DNA of 15,710 nt from Pseudomonadota bacterium (GTDB lineage: Bacteria; Pseudomonadota; Alphaproteobacteria; Rhizobiales; Hyphomicrobiaceae), in assembly GCA_023428365.1 (NCBI GenBank), contig JAEYYQ010000118.1, positions 1 to 15,710 on the forward strand, written 5' to 3'. The notes beneath the pieces were generated by a model. It was given only the letters and a program-made list of their open reading frames with translations. It had not been told where the DNA came from and ran no database searches. Below are positions 6,500 through 13,916 of this stretch, piece by piece (the stretch's first letter is position 1; each line of letters opens with the position of its first letter). Position numbers and translations under genes: made by a program.

Positions 6500-7504
6500 T
6501 CAAGCCTTCGATTGGGCGGCGAGAAACTCTTCCAGAGAGAAGAGCTTCGGATCATAGGCTGGTTCGGTGATCTTTGTGCCGCGGAATGGCGTTGCCTCAT
6601 GCAGCCACTTCTTCGGCGGCGGTAGATCCCAGGTGAAGCGATTTCCCGCGTGCCATTTCACAGGGCCATCGTCGAAATCCATCAGCTGAATTGGCGGTGG
6701 CAGGATTTCCACGCGATGGCCGTCGGGATCGCGGAAATAGACGTAGAACGCATGACCTTGTCCGTGCCGGCCGGGACCGCGCTCGAAATTACGCGAGAAG
6801 CCGATGCCGCCTGCTGTATCCAACGCACGCAGGAGGCAGTTGGCATCTGAAACGATATACGCGAAATGGTGCATCGCCGGCCCCGGACGCGACAGGAACA
6901 CGATGTCGTGCGGATTGTTCTTGCGGTAGAGGAACAGGCCTAGAGGATCCTCATCCTCCGGCTTGTCGACGAAGTAATCCGAGATGCGAAAACCGAGATC
7001 CGTATAGAAGCGCCCTGCAGTCGGAACATCCGGCATCAGGCATTGGACATGATCATAACGGAGTGCACCCGCACCGCGATGGAGATGAGGGCGGTCGTGC
7101 AGCCGCGGTTGAGTTGGCATGCTGGCGCAGAGTTCAAGAGGGATGCCGGCAAAATCGCGCAGCGCCAACGTCCGTCCCTGAAAGTCGCGCTCCACCCAGC
7201 TTGCCTCGATCCCGTTGCGGTCGAAGTACGCCTTGGCAGCGTCCAGATCCTCATCGCGGAATACGCGAAATCCCAGAGCCTCACACATCGGCGGTTCGTC
7301 AGAACTCTGTAGCACCAGGCTATGGTGGCAGGATTCCTCGACGCCGCGCAGATACGTGACACCGCGATCTTCGTCGGTAACCATCAGACCGATGACCTCG
7401 GTATAGAATTCGCGCGTCTTCGGCAGGTCGCGGACGGTCAGCCGGATATGGCTTGCACGCGTGATATTGAACGGCGGCGAGAAATTGGTCTGGGGGACGG
7501 GCAT
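6500..7504 (-). CDS. Two-domain extradiol ring-cleavage dioxygenase (VOC family, HpaD-like)
   Basis: 334 residues with two glyoxalase/VOC domains (about 15-127 and 148-270), the usual size for type I extradiol dioxygenases. The C-terminal domain has the iron (or Mn) ligands His152 (RYDHVQC), His213 (AMHHFAY) and Glu266 (DGHRVEIL). The acid-base His199 (NNPHDIVF) and Tyr256 (AFYVYF) match residues known in homoprotocatechuate 2,3-dioxygenase of Brevibacterium. That enzyme's active-site Asn two residues after the first ligand His is Gln154 here, which may change substrate choice. The C-terminal extension (about 275-334) is Trp- and Pro-rich, as in that enzyme group. Such enzymes open catecholic rings next to the hydroxyls. 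The transporter genes just upstream and the CMD gene downstream place it in a catabolic operon. The true substrate is not evident. Confidence 0.85.
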   Translation of the reverse strand: MPVPQTNFSPPFNITRASHIRLTVRDLPKTREFYTEVIGLMVTDEDRGVTYLRGVEESCHHSLVLQSSDEPPMCEALGFRVFRDEDLDAAKAYFDRNGIEASWVERDFQGRTLALRDFAGIPLELCASMPTQPRLHDRPHLHRGAGALRYDHVQCLMPDVPTAGRFYTDLGFRISDYFVDKPEDEDPLGLFLYRKNNPHDIVFLSRPGPAMHHFAYIVSDANCLLRALDTAGGIGFSRNFERGPGRHGQGHAFYVYFRDPDGHRVEILPPPIQLMDFDDGPVKWHAGNRFTWDLPPPKKWLHEATPFRGTKITEPAYDPKLFSLEEFLAAQSKA

Positions 7505-7555
7505 CGCCTGGGATACTCCAGATAGCGGGGCGATAATCGAAAGTGGCGGATGTTG

Positions 7556-8335
7556 CTACGCGGCCTTGTCATCGTGGCGATGGCCGATGGCGGCTTCCAG
7601 GCGCGCTTCGTAGTCCTGGAACACGGCCTCATGCCGATGTCGCGGCCGAGGAAGGTCGATTTTAAGCTCGAGCGAAACCCGCGCCGGGCGTCCACTCATC
7701 ACCAGCACACGGTCAGAAAGATAAATCGCCTCGCGAATATCGTGAGTGATGAAGAGGATCGTGTTGCGCGTAGAGCTCCAGATTTCGCTGAGGGCGTTCT
7801 GCATGGCTTCGCGGGTCTGAGCATCGAGAGCCCCGAAAGGTTCATCCATCAATAGCGCCGAAGGTTCGATGGCGAGCGCTCTGGCGAGGCCGACGCGCTG
7901 ACGCATGCCGCCGGACAGTCGGTGAGGATGATAGTCTTCGAAGCCCGCGAGGCCGACCAGATTGACGTACTTGCGGGCGAGCCTGTTCTGCTCCTCCTTC
8001 GACAAGCCTTTCGAGTTGAGGCCGAAGGCAATATTGCCCATGACCGTCAGCCAAGGGAACAATGCGAATTCCTGGAAGACGATGCCGCGGTCGAGACCGG
8101 GGCCTTTCACCTGTTTGCCGTCGACATAGACCGCTCCACCTGTCGGCTCGGAAAGGCCCCCGGCAATGCTCAGCAGAGTTGATTTTCCGCAGCCGGAAGA
8201 CCCGATGATGCTCACAAACTCGCCATCACGAACCGTGAAAGAGATATCTTCGAAAACGCGGAGATGACGGGTGCGATTCCAACTTTCGCGGCGGGCGTAA
8301 GTCTTGCTGAGATTATCGATCCGGAGCTCTCCCAT
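7556..8335 (-). CDS. NitT/TauT-type ABC transporter ATP-binding protein
   Basis: 259 residues from ATG 8335. This start is preferred over an upstream in-frame ATG because it forms a TGATG overlap with the permease stop and has a GAGGGAG Shine-Dalgarno. Walker A is GSSGCGKST (45-53), the Q-loop Gln88 is in VFQEFALFPWLTV, the ABC signature is LSGGMRQR (140-147), Walker B is LLMDEPFGALD (161-171), and the H-loop is in LFITHD. The subfamily is SsuB/TauB/NrtD, energising import of sulfonates, nitrate, taurine, pyrimidine precursors or aromatic compounds. It pairs with the permease and binding protein immediately upstream. Confidence 0.95.
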   Translation of the reverse strand: MGELRIDNLSKTYARRESWNRTRHLRVFEDISFTVRDGEFVSIIGSSGCGKSTLLSIAGGLSEPTGGAVYVDGKQVKGPGLDRGIVFQEFALFPWLTVMGNIAFGLNSKGLSKEEQNRLARKYVNLVGLAGFEDYHPHRLSGGMRQRVGLARALAIEPSALLMDEPFGALDAQTREAMQNALSEIWSSTRNTILFITHDIREAIYLSDRVLVMSGRPARVSLELKIDLPRPRHRHEAVFQDYEARLEAAIGHRHDDKAA

Positions 8336-9186
8336 CAGTTCGACTCCCTCACCGTGCCCCAACGCTCGACAGTGGCGACTTCAAGCCCACGCAAGAGGAC
8401 TCGTTCGATCAGCAATCCAACGATGCCGACAACGAGGAGACCGGCGTACACCACATCCGAGTTGAAGTATTCGCGGCCCCAATAAATCCGATAGCCGAGA
8501 CCCGCACTGACGGAGACGAGCATTTCGGCGACGATCAAGATACGCCAGCAGCGCGAGAATGCGAGCCGGTAGCCGGCGATCATCGAGGGTAGCGCCGCTG
8601 GGATCAAAACACGCCAGAACAGCGACGGGCCGGTAGCGCCGAAGGCCTTGCCGGCGCGAATGAGGGAGCCATCCACCGTTCGCACGCCTGTCCAGGCGTT
8701 GAGCGTTACGGTCAGTGCGACCTCGTAAATGAGAATGCTGGTGATGGCGAATTCAGTGAGACCAAACCAGATCATCGAGAGGGGGAAGAGCGCCGTTCCG
8801 GGGATAGCGAGAAGAAAGTTGAGAGGCGCTGCAAGAATCCGCTCCCAGATGCGGAAGTAGCCCATCATCACGCCGATGATCGTGCCTGCGATCGATCCGA
8901 TGAAGACGCTTTCGAGAAGCCGCCGGAGAGAAGCCCAGATGTCGGACCAAAGCGTTCCCTGCTCGGCCATTCGCACGAGCGCGGAGAAAATGGCGCTCGC
9001 CGGTGGAAAGAGGGCTGCAGGCATGCCACTCAGGCGCGCAGCCAGTTCCCAGAGGATGACAAGGACAACAAGTGGAGCTGCAAGAAAGAGGAAATTCTTC
9101 AGTCCATTCGCGAGCCCGCCTCCCGTGCGGATTTCCTCCGCCGAGAGGACCTGGGCTGCGCGGCTATCAGTATCCAGTGCCGCCAT
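8335..9186 (-). CDS. NitT/TauT-type ABC transporter permease
   Basis: 283 residues from ATG 9186. The open frame continues upstream, but the extra 60 residues are low-complexity Ser/Arg and overlap the preceding gene, so I start at MAALDTDSRA. About six membrane segments are seen (near 32-51, 92-112, 125-142, 145-165, 206-225, 245-262). The cytoplasmic EAA-type loop GATGPSLFWRVLIPAALPSM (183-202) contacts the ATPase. No strong Shine-Dalgarno precedes this start; the gap to the binding-protein stop is 34 nt, and translation may be coupled. The stop overlaps the ATPase start by one base. Confidence 0.93.
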   Translation of the reverse strand: MAALDTDSRAAQVLSAEEIRTGGGLANGLKNFLFLAAPLVVLVILWELAARLSGMPAALFPPASAIFSALVRMAEQGTLWSDIWASLRRLLESVFIGSIAGTIIGVMMGYFRIWERILAAPLNFLLAIPGTALFPLSMIWFGLTEFAITSILIYEVALTVTLNAWTGVRTVDGSLIRAGKAFGATGPSLFWRVLIPAALPSMIAGYRLAFSRCWRILIVAEMLVSVSAGLGYRIYWGREYFNSDVVYAGLLVVGIVGLLIERVLLRGLEVATVERWGTVRESN

Positions 9187-9220
9187 CGCAGGGATTTGTC
9201 CCGTTAGGTTGTTGACGCTG

Positions 9221-10213
9221 CTACTTGATCGCTGCCTCGGCCTTATCGCCAAAGCTCTTGTCCAGGATTTGGCTGAGGTCCAACTTGGACTTGATCGTTC
9301 CCGCCTCGGCGAGGAAGTCCCGCGTCCCGCCCAGCTCCTTCGCATCGGTATCGATGAAATTGACACCCGGGAACTTGTCGACCTCGAACATCATTGTCTT
9401 GATGGTGGCGTCATCGAGCGCCGAGCCGGCATCGCGCACGGTCTTGGAGAAAATTTTCAACGCGCCGTCCGGGTTGGCGCGGATCCACTTGTGCGCCTTG
9501 GCATAGGCATTGATGAAACGCTGGACAGTGTCGCGGTTCTTCTCGATGTAGCTCTTATCGGCAACCAGGATCAATGGGTAGGTGATCTCGGCGAGATCCT
9601 GGAACTGCTTGGCGCTGATGATTTCCTTGCCGTTCCCGCCTTGCACGATGCGTTGCATCATCGGATCCCATCCGAGTACCGCGTCGAACGTTCCTTTCGA
9701 TGCCATTGCCGTTGGCATGTCCGTGACCCGGACGTTGGAAATCTGAAAGTCGCTCTCTTTCAGACCCTCTTTTTTGACGAGGTTCAGGAATACGCCGTGC
9801 ACGCCGGTTCCGACCTGCATGCCAATGCGTTTGCCTTTGAGGTCGGCCAGAGATTTTATATCTCCCAGTTCAAGTGACCCGACCATCTTGCCGGTAAAGC
9901 CACGCGACCCGGCTCCGATCGCCACCAAGGGAATGCCCTTGTCGATGGCGGTGAATAAGACGACGTCTGACACCTCAGCGAACTGCATGGACCCGGCGAC
10001 AATCGCCTCGACCGCCAGGTTGCCGCGAACTACGGGTTTGAGTTCGACATCGAGGCCCTCGTCCTTGAAGAAGCCTTCCTGCGCGGCAACCAACGATGGC
10101 ACCTGATTGACACCGCTGGCCATGCCGACAGTGATTTTGCTCTGCGCCAAAGCGACAGATGGCAGGGCGGCAAGTGCGCCCAACGCGAACATCAACTTCG
10201 CGAAATTCGACAT
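9221..10213 (-). CDS. ABC transporter periplasmic substrate-binding protein (SsuA/NMT1 type)
   Basis: 330 residues. A Sec signal peptide at 1-23 ends at VALA/Q. The mature protein starts KITVGMASGVNQVPSLVAAQ and carries the family marks FFKDEGLDVEL, GSMQFAEVSD, LADLKGKRIGMQVGTGVHG and a long C-terminal helical part. These are SsuA/TauA/NMT1-like proteins that deliver small organic ligands to a NitT/TauT permease. The ligand cannot be read from sequence, but the operon also encodes a ring-cleaving dioxygenase, so an aromatic or heteroaromatic compound is likely. Shine-Dalgarno GGGAGGAAA precedes ATG 10213. It is the first gene of the leftward operon. Confidence 0.93.
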   Translation of the reverse strand: MSNFAKLMFALGALAALPSVALAQSKITVGMASGVNQVPSLVAAQEGFFKDEGLDVELKPVVRGNLAVEAIVAGSMQFAEVSDVVLFTAIDKGIPLVAIGAGSRGFTGKMVGSLELGDIKSLADLKGKRIGMQVGTGVHGVFLNLVKKEGLKESDFQISNVRVTDMPTAMASKGTFDAVLGWDPMMQRIVQGGNGKEIISAKQFQDLAEITYPLILVADKSYIEKNRDTVQRFINAYAKAHKWIRANPDGALKIFSKTVRDAGSALDDATIKTMMFEVDKFPGVNFIDTDAKELGGTRDFLAEAGTIKSKLDLSQILDKSFGDKAEAAIK

Positions 10214-10277
10214 GATGTTTCCTCCCGGAGTTTGGTTTCGCCCAGCTTGGCGCCGGGTCGCTTTTGCTCCGTGCCAA

Positions 10278-10307
10278 ACGATAGGCCGCCGTTTGCCGGT
10301 CGGTCAA
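10278..10307 (-). promoter_or_regulatory. Candidate promoter of the transporter-dioxygenase operon
   Basis: On the minus strand, TTGACC (10307-10302) is followed by an 18-bp spacer and TATCGT (10283-10278). A transcript would start near 10271, about 58 nt before ATG 10213. One 12-bp palindrome (10310-10321) abuts the upstream side of this -35. Confidence 0.4.
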
Positions 10308-10309
10308 GA

Positions 10310-10321
10310 AATATCGATATT
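10310..10321. promoter_or_regulatory. Palindrome AATATCGATATT, copy 1 (candidate operator)
   Basis: A perfect 12-bp palindrome, identical to the copy at 10349-10360; the shared direct repeat is AAATATCGATATTC. It lies between the two divergent -35-like elements, GGTCAA (10302-10307, minus strand) and TTGACC (10334-10339, plus strand). It is probably a regulator binding site; the GntR protein encoded at 11305 is the obvious candidate. Confidence 0.55.
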
Positions 10322-10333
10322 CATCGCCATTTG

Positions 10334-10362
10334 TTGACCAACTGAAAAAATATCGATATTCG
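10334..10362 (+). promoter_or_regulatory. Weak candidate promoter of the rightward catabolic operon
   Basis: TTGACC (10334-10339) is followed 17 bp later by TATTCG (10357-10362), a poor -10. The second palindrome overlaps this -10, so bound repressor would block it. The -35 is convincing, the -10 is not; an activator may be needed, or the true -10 may be elsewhere. Confidence 0.3.
10349..10360. promoter_or_regulatory. Palindrome AATATCGATATT, copy 2 (candidate operator)
   Basis: This copy is identical to that at 10310-10321, 39 bp away centre to centre. A related half site, AATATCGA (10404-10411), lies just before the start of the rightward operon. The sequence is much more AT-rich than the surroundings. 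Confidence 0.55.
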
Positions 10363-10418
10363 TGGAATGAGATTTTTAGAGATGAACACGCCTGAATAGG
10401 CCGAATATCGAGGACAAC

Positions 10419-11297
10419 ATGCGTTACGCGGCATTCGAGGAAAGCGGCAAAAGCCGGCTGGGAGCTGTCGCTGGAGATGAGATTGTTGATCTCAGCTCGA
10501 TCACGGGAAGCGCTACCTCGGCGCGCGCTATTGTCGAGAATGCCGACGTGCAGGCCAAGGCTGCGCGCCTCGCGGCAGATCCCAAAGCGCCGCGCTTGCC
10601 AAGGGCCAGGTGCCGGCTGCTTTCTCCGCTTCCGGATGCTGGCAAATTCATCTGCCTTGGTCTCAACTATGCGGATCATGCCAAGGAGGGCGGGCACAAC
10701 GTTCCCGACTATCCGTCCATCTTTCTGCGCGCCAATAGTTCACTGATTGGTCCCGAGGATCCAATTCTCGCGCCTCTATGCTCCGAACGGCTCGACTACG
10801 AGGCAGAACTTGTCATCGTGATCGGGAAGCGCTGTCGCCACGTGCGCGAGGACGCAGCGCTTGATGTCATTTTCGGCTACACCGCCTTCAACGATGGGAC
10901 CATTCGCGACTACCAGCGTCGCACCTCGCAGTGGACGGCTGGTAAGAATTTCCATGGCACCGGTCCGCTCGGCCCTTGGATTGTCACGGCCGATGAGATC
11001 GCGCCGGGAGCTACCGGCCTAGGAATTCGGTCCCGCCTCAATGGTAAGCTTATGCAAAGCTCCAATACCGACCACATGCTCTTCAATGTTCGACGGACCA
11101 TCGCAATCCTGTCGGAGATCTGGATGCTGGAGCCCGGCGATCTCATCGCCACCGGCACGCCAGAGGGTGTCGGCCATGCGCGCAAGCCGCCGGTGTGGAT
11201 GCGTCCCGGAGACGAGGTTTCCGTCGAGATTGACGGTATTGGCACGCTGACCAGCCGCATTATCGCCGAGCCGGACAATTCAGGTTTTATTGCATAG
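10419..11297 (+). CDS. Fumarylacetoacetate hydrolase (FAH) family enzyme
   Basis: 292 residues. The N-terminal cap domain (1-70) is followed by the FAH fold: FICLGLNYADHAKEGG (77-92), metal ligands Glu128 and Glu130 in LDYEAELVIVIGK, Asp159 in FNDGTIRDYQ, Lys176 in TAGKNFHGTGPLGPW, and the C-terminal LIATGTPEGVG. The family splits or rearranges beta-diketo and 2-oxo acids, such as fumarylacetoacetate, acylpyruvates and homoprotocatechuate ring-cleavage products (HpaG-type). It is the first gene of the rightward operon, divergent from a ring-cleaving dioxygenase, so it probably processes that enzyme's product after further steps. Start ATG 10419 follows GAGGACAAC, a short-spaced Shine-Dalgarno. 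Confidence 0.92.
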   Translation: MRYAAFEESGKSRLGAVAGDEIVDLSSITGSATSARAIVENADVQAKAARLAADPKAPRLPRARCRLLSPLPDAGKFICLGLNYADHAKEGGHNVPDYPSIFLRANSSLIGPEDPILAPLCSERLDYEAELVIVIGKRCRHVREDAALDVIFGYTAFNDGTIRDYQRRTSQWTAGKNFHGTGPLGPWIVTADEIAPGATGLGIRSRLNGKLMQSSNTDHMLFNVRRTIAILSEIWMLEPGDLIATGTPEGVGHARKPPVWMRPGDEVSVEIDGIGTLTSRIIAEPDNSGFIA

Positions 11298-11304
11298 ACC
11301 CAAC

Positions 11305-12120
11305 ATGATCCGCGACTCCTTCAGTCAGGAACAAGGCCGGTCTCGCACCGGTCGCATCTATGGCCGGCTGCGCGATGACATCATTCAGGGTGTGTTTGCG
11401 CCGGGCTCCAAGCTGAAGATCGAGGATCTGAAGGCACGATATGAGACCGGCGCGACGCCAATCCGCGAGGCCCTGAGCCTGCTGACGGCTGATGGACTTG
11501 TGGAGCGGCTTGAGCAGCGCGGCTTCCGGGTCGCGGAAGCGAGTGCGAGTGAGTTCGAGGAGCTGCTCGCCATTCGCTGCTGGATCGAGGAGCGCGCCCT
11601 GCGTCTCGCCATGCGCCACGGCGGCCGCGAGTGGGAAGAAGGCGTTGTAATCGCGCGTTATCGACTCGCAAGCACGCCCCGTGTCTCCCCCGCAGTGAGC
11701 TTTCCGCAGAGCGACAACTGGGAACGGGCTCATAAGGAGTTCCACAGGAGCCTCGTGTCGGCCTGCGGTTCAACGACACTTCTGCGGCTTTGCAACCAGC
11801 TTTATGACGAGAACAATCGCTATCGCTATATCGCCCGGCTCAGCAATAGCGAGCGCCCTGATGTCCTCAAGGAGCATGAGGCGATCGCGGAAGCCGTGCT
11901 GGCGCGCGACGCCGATCATGCGGTGCGATTGATCACCGATCACTACACGCTCACCGGTGATCTGCTGCGTCAGAGCATTCTGACCAACCTGGGGGATGCC
12001 AAGCAGTCGGAAGAGAAATTGCCGACGATGCGTAAGGACGAGCGCGCAAAGCAGAAGAATGGCAAGCCCGCAAAGGAACTGGAATTCGCGGGAGTGCGGC
12101 GTAACCGCCGTAATCAATAA
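11305..12120 (+). CDS. GntR-family transcriptional regulator (FCD domain)
   Basis: 271 residues from ATG 11305, 7 nt after the FAH stop; a TTG five codons earlier (11290) would overlap that gene and is less likely. The winged helix is at about 15-80 (RIYGRLRDDIIQGVFAPGSK, TPIREALSLLTADGLVE, RGFRVAEAS). The FCD effector domain follows, with likely metal or ligand histidines His147 (KEFHRSL), His191 (KEHEAI) and His213 (TDHYTL). Most FCD regulators are repressors released by an organic acid or sugar acid. The C-terminal tail beyond about 235 is unusually long and basic (ending VRRNRRNQ) and may be extra to the domain. Placement inside the operon suggests autoregulation through the 10214-10418 region. 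Confidence 0.92.
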   Translation: MIRDSFSQEQGRSRTGRIYGRLRDDIIQGVFAPGSKLKIEDLKARYETGATPIREALSLLTADGLVERLEQRGFRVAEASASEFEELLAIRCWIEERALRLAMRHGGREWEEGVVIARYRLASTPRVSPAVSFPQSDNWERAHKEFHRSLVSACGSTTLLRLCNQLYDENNRYRYIARLSNSERPDVLKEHEAIAEAVLARDADHAVRLITDHYTLTGDLLRQSILTNLGDAKQSEEKLPTMRKDERAKQKNGKPAKELEFAGVRRNRRNQ

Positions 12121-12152
12121 ATCCCATAAGAACAATCGAGGGAGTAGCCCAC

Positions 12153-13190
12153 ATGCAGAAACTCATCCCGACCACTGTTGTGGGAAGCTATCCGCAGCCC
12201 GATTGGTTGGTGGATCGCGAGAAACTCAAGTCGCAGACCGTGCCGCGGGTACGTGTGACTGATATCTGGCGCATCGAGGAAGGCCGACTAGAGGCAGCCC
12301 AGGATGACGCGACGATCCTCGCCATTCGCGACATGGAGCGTGCCGGTATCGACATTGTCACCGACGGTGAGATCCGCCGCGAAAGCTATTCCAATCGTTT
12401 TGTTACGGAGCTCGAGGGTGTCGACTGTGACGCTCCCAAAATCGTGACGCTCGCAACGGGCCGTCAGGGAGCGATGCCACGTGTCGTTTCGAAAGTCCGG
12501 CGTACTCACGCCGTGGAGGTTCGTGACGTCGAGTTTCTGCGCCGCAATACCGACCGAACGATCAAGATCACGATGCCCGGACCGTTCACCATGTCCCGGC
12601 AATGTCACAACGAGCACTACAAAGATCCGGATGAAATGGTGATGGATTTTGCGGCGGCCCTGAACGCCGAAGCGAAAGAGCTGGAAAAAGCGGGTGCGGA
12701 TATTATTCAGCTCGATGAGCCATGGTTGCGTCAGGATCCGGAAGCCGCCAAGCGCGTGGCCGTGCGCGCGATCAACGCTGCTCTAACGGGCCTTTCCACA
12801 ACCACCGCCGTGCATTTGTGCTTCGGCTACGCCCATCTCGTTTCGGGAAAGCCGAGCGGCTACGCGTTTCTCTCGGAACTTGCGGACACGACAGCTGATC
12901 AGATCTCCATCGAGGCGGCCCAGCCCAAAGTGGATCTTGGTGTGCTCAAGGATCTCTCGGGAAAGTCGATCATGTTGGGCGTGATTGATCTGGGTGATCC
13001 GAACATCGAAACGCCGGAAGTCGTGGCGGAACGACTGCGTGCAGGTTTGAAGCATTTGCCAGCCGAGCGGCTGATCGCGGCGCCTGACTGCGGCATGAAA
13101 TATCTGCCGCGTGAGATCGCCTTCGGAAAGCTCAAGGCGATGGCGGATGGCGCCGCGATTGCGCGCGCTGAACTTCAGGGTGGCACTTGA
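12153..13190 (+). CDS. MetE-core zinc methyltransferase family protein
   Basis: 345 residues, corresponding to the catalytic C-terminal half of cobalamin-independent methionine synthase; the N-terminal half is absent. Zinc ligands are all visible: His221 and Cys223 in VHLCFGYAHL, Glu254 in SIEAAQP, and Cys313 in AAPDCGMKYLP. Other marks are TTVVGSYPQPDWLV (7-20), DIVTDGEIRRESYS (67-80), IIQLDEPWLR (184-193) and LGVIDL. Core-only members may make methionine from methylcobalamin or another methyl donor. The fold is also used by epoxyalkane:coenzyme M transferase for thiol chemistry. The operon is catabolic, so a demethylation or thiol-transfer role on the substrate is conceivable. Ordinary methionine synthesis is the alternative. 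Shine-Dalgarno GAGGGAG precedes ATG 12153. Confidence 0.88.
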   Translation: MQKLIPTTVVGSYPQPDWLVDREKLKSQTVPRVRVTDIWRIEEGRLEAAQDDATILAIRDMERAGIDIVTDGEIRRESYSNRFVTELEGVDCDAPKIVTLATGRQGAMPRVVSKVRRTHAVEVRDVEFLRRNTDRTIKITMPGPFTMSRQCHNEHYKDPDEMVMDFAAALNAEAKELEKAGADIIQLDEPWLRQDPEAAKRVAVRAINAALTGLSTTTAVHLCFGYAHLVSGKPSGYAFLSELADTTADQISIEAAQPKVDLGVLKDLSGKSIMLGVIDLGDPNIETPEVVAERLRAGLKHLPAERLIAAPDCGMKYLPREIAFGKLKAMADGAAIARAELQGGT

Positions 13191-13219
13191 GAAAATCGAT
13201 TGAGAAGTAATTCGAAGCG

Positions 13220-13903
13220 GTGAAGCGAGCTTTCGTGAAGCGTCTGACGTATACGTTCGATAATGGTCCCTGGCCGGGAGCCACCGACAAGCTTCTCGAT
13301 TTTCTGAAGGAGCGTGCAATCCTGGCTACCTTCTTCGTCGTGGGCGAGCGCTTGAAGGATCCTGTGGCGCGACGCCTCGCCGAGCGCGCCCACACCGAGG
13401 GGCACTGGATCGGAAATCACACGCTCACGCATGGCGATCCGTTGGGAATGGGCGATGGTGGCCTCGAACGAGTGAGAAAGGAAGTGGGGGAGACGGAGGA
13501 GCTTCTTGGTTCGCTCGCACATCCTCGCAAATATTTCAGGCCGAATGGCGGCGGGACGCTAGGCTCTCATGTTCTGAGCCCGGAGGCCGTCGGTTATCTG
13601 ACTGACCAGCGTTACACAGTCGTCACGTGGAATAACGTTCCGCGGGACTGGGATGAGACCAGGGCGGGCTGGCCTGATCGTGCGGAAGCCACCCTGGAAA
13701 CACAGGATTGGTCTGTGCTCGTGCTGCACGATCAATTCATCGCGCCGATGATGACGTCATTGGAAGACTTTCACGACAGGCTCGTCGCGCAGTCCGTGGA
13801 GATTGTGCAGGAATTTCCCGAATGTTGTCTGCCGATCAGAGAAGGCAGGGTGGTTCGTGACATCTCTCAGGGCTCGTTTCACAGGAGCCGGGGCCTACAC
13901 TGA
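13220..13903 (+). CDS. NodB-fold polysaccharide deacetylase-like protein with altered metal site
   Basis: 227 residues from GTG 13220 (another in-frame GTG at 13235). No signal peptide, so it is probably cytoplasmic. NodB-fold motifs: motif 1 is TFDNGP (12-17) instead of TFDDGP, motif 2 is GNHTLTH with His67 and His71, motif 3 is YFRPNGGG, and the C-terminal motif is LVLHDQF. Catalytic Asp14 is kept, but the metal-binding Asp is Asn15. Family enzymes remove N-acetyl groups from chitin or peptidoglycan oligomers; related cytoplasmic members hydrolyse amides or rings, such as allantoinase PuuE. Being in a catabolic operon without a secretion signal, it more likely acts on a small amide or ring compound than on cell wall; this is inference. 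It starts 29 nt after the MetE-core gene and ends 13 nt before the FMN reductase. Confidence 0.85.
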   Translation: MKRAFVKRLTYTFDNGPWPGATDKLLDFLKERAILATFFVVGERLKDPVARRLAERAHTEGHWIGNHTLTHGDPLGMGDGGLERVRKEVGETEELLGSLAHPRKYFRPNGGGTLGSHVLSPEAVGYLTDQRYTVVTWNNVPRDWDETRAGWPDRAEATLETQDWSVLVLHDQFIAPMMTSLEDFHDRLVAQSVEIVQEFPECCLPIREGRVVRDISQGSFHRSRGLH

Positions 13904-13916
13904 AAGGGGCGTTCGC

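Noticed and set aside
5984..6625. 213-codon plus-strand frame opposite the CMD and dioxygenase genes
   Set aside because: No recognisable domain, and it overlaps the 3' end of the dioxygenase gene antisense. The minus-strand genes are far better supported.
8336..8362. Upstream in-frame ATG for the ATPase gene
   Set aside because: The downstream ATG at 8335 makes a TGATG junction with the permease and has a better Shine-Dalgarno; the extra nine residues are not typical of the family.
9187..9366. N-terminal 60-codon extension of the permease
   Set aside because: It overlaps the binding-protein coding region and gives a Ser/Arg-rich low-complexity peptide.
8876..9877. 333-codon plus-strand frame across the permease and binding-protein genes
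   Set aside because: It lies opposite two well-supported transporter genes, has no domain, and starts without a Shine-Dalgarno. Antisense long frames are common at this GC content.
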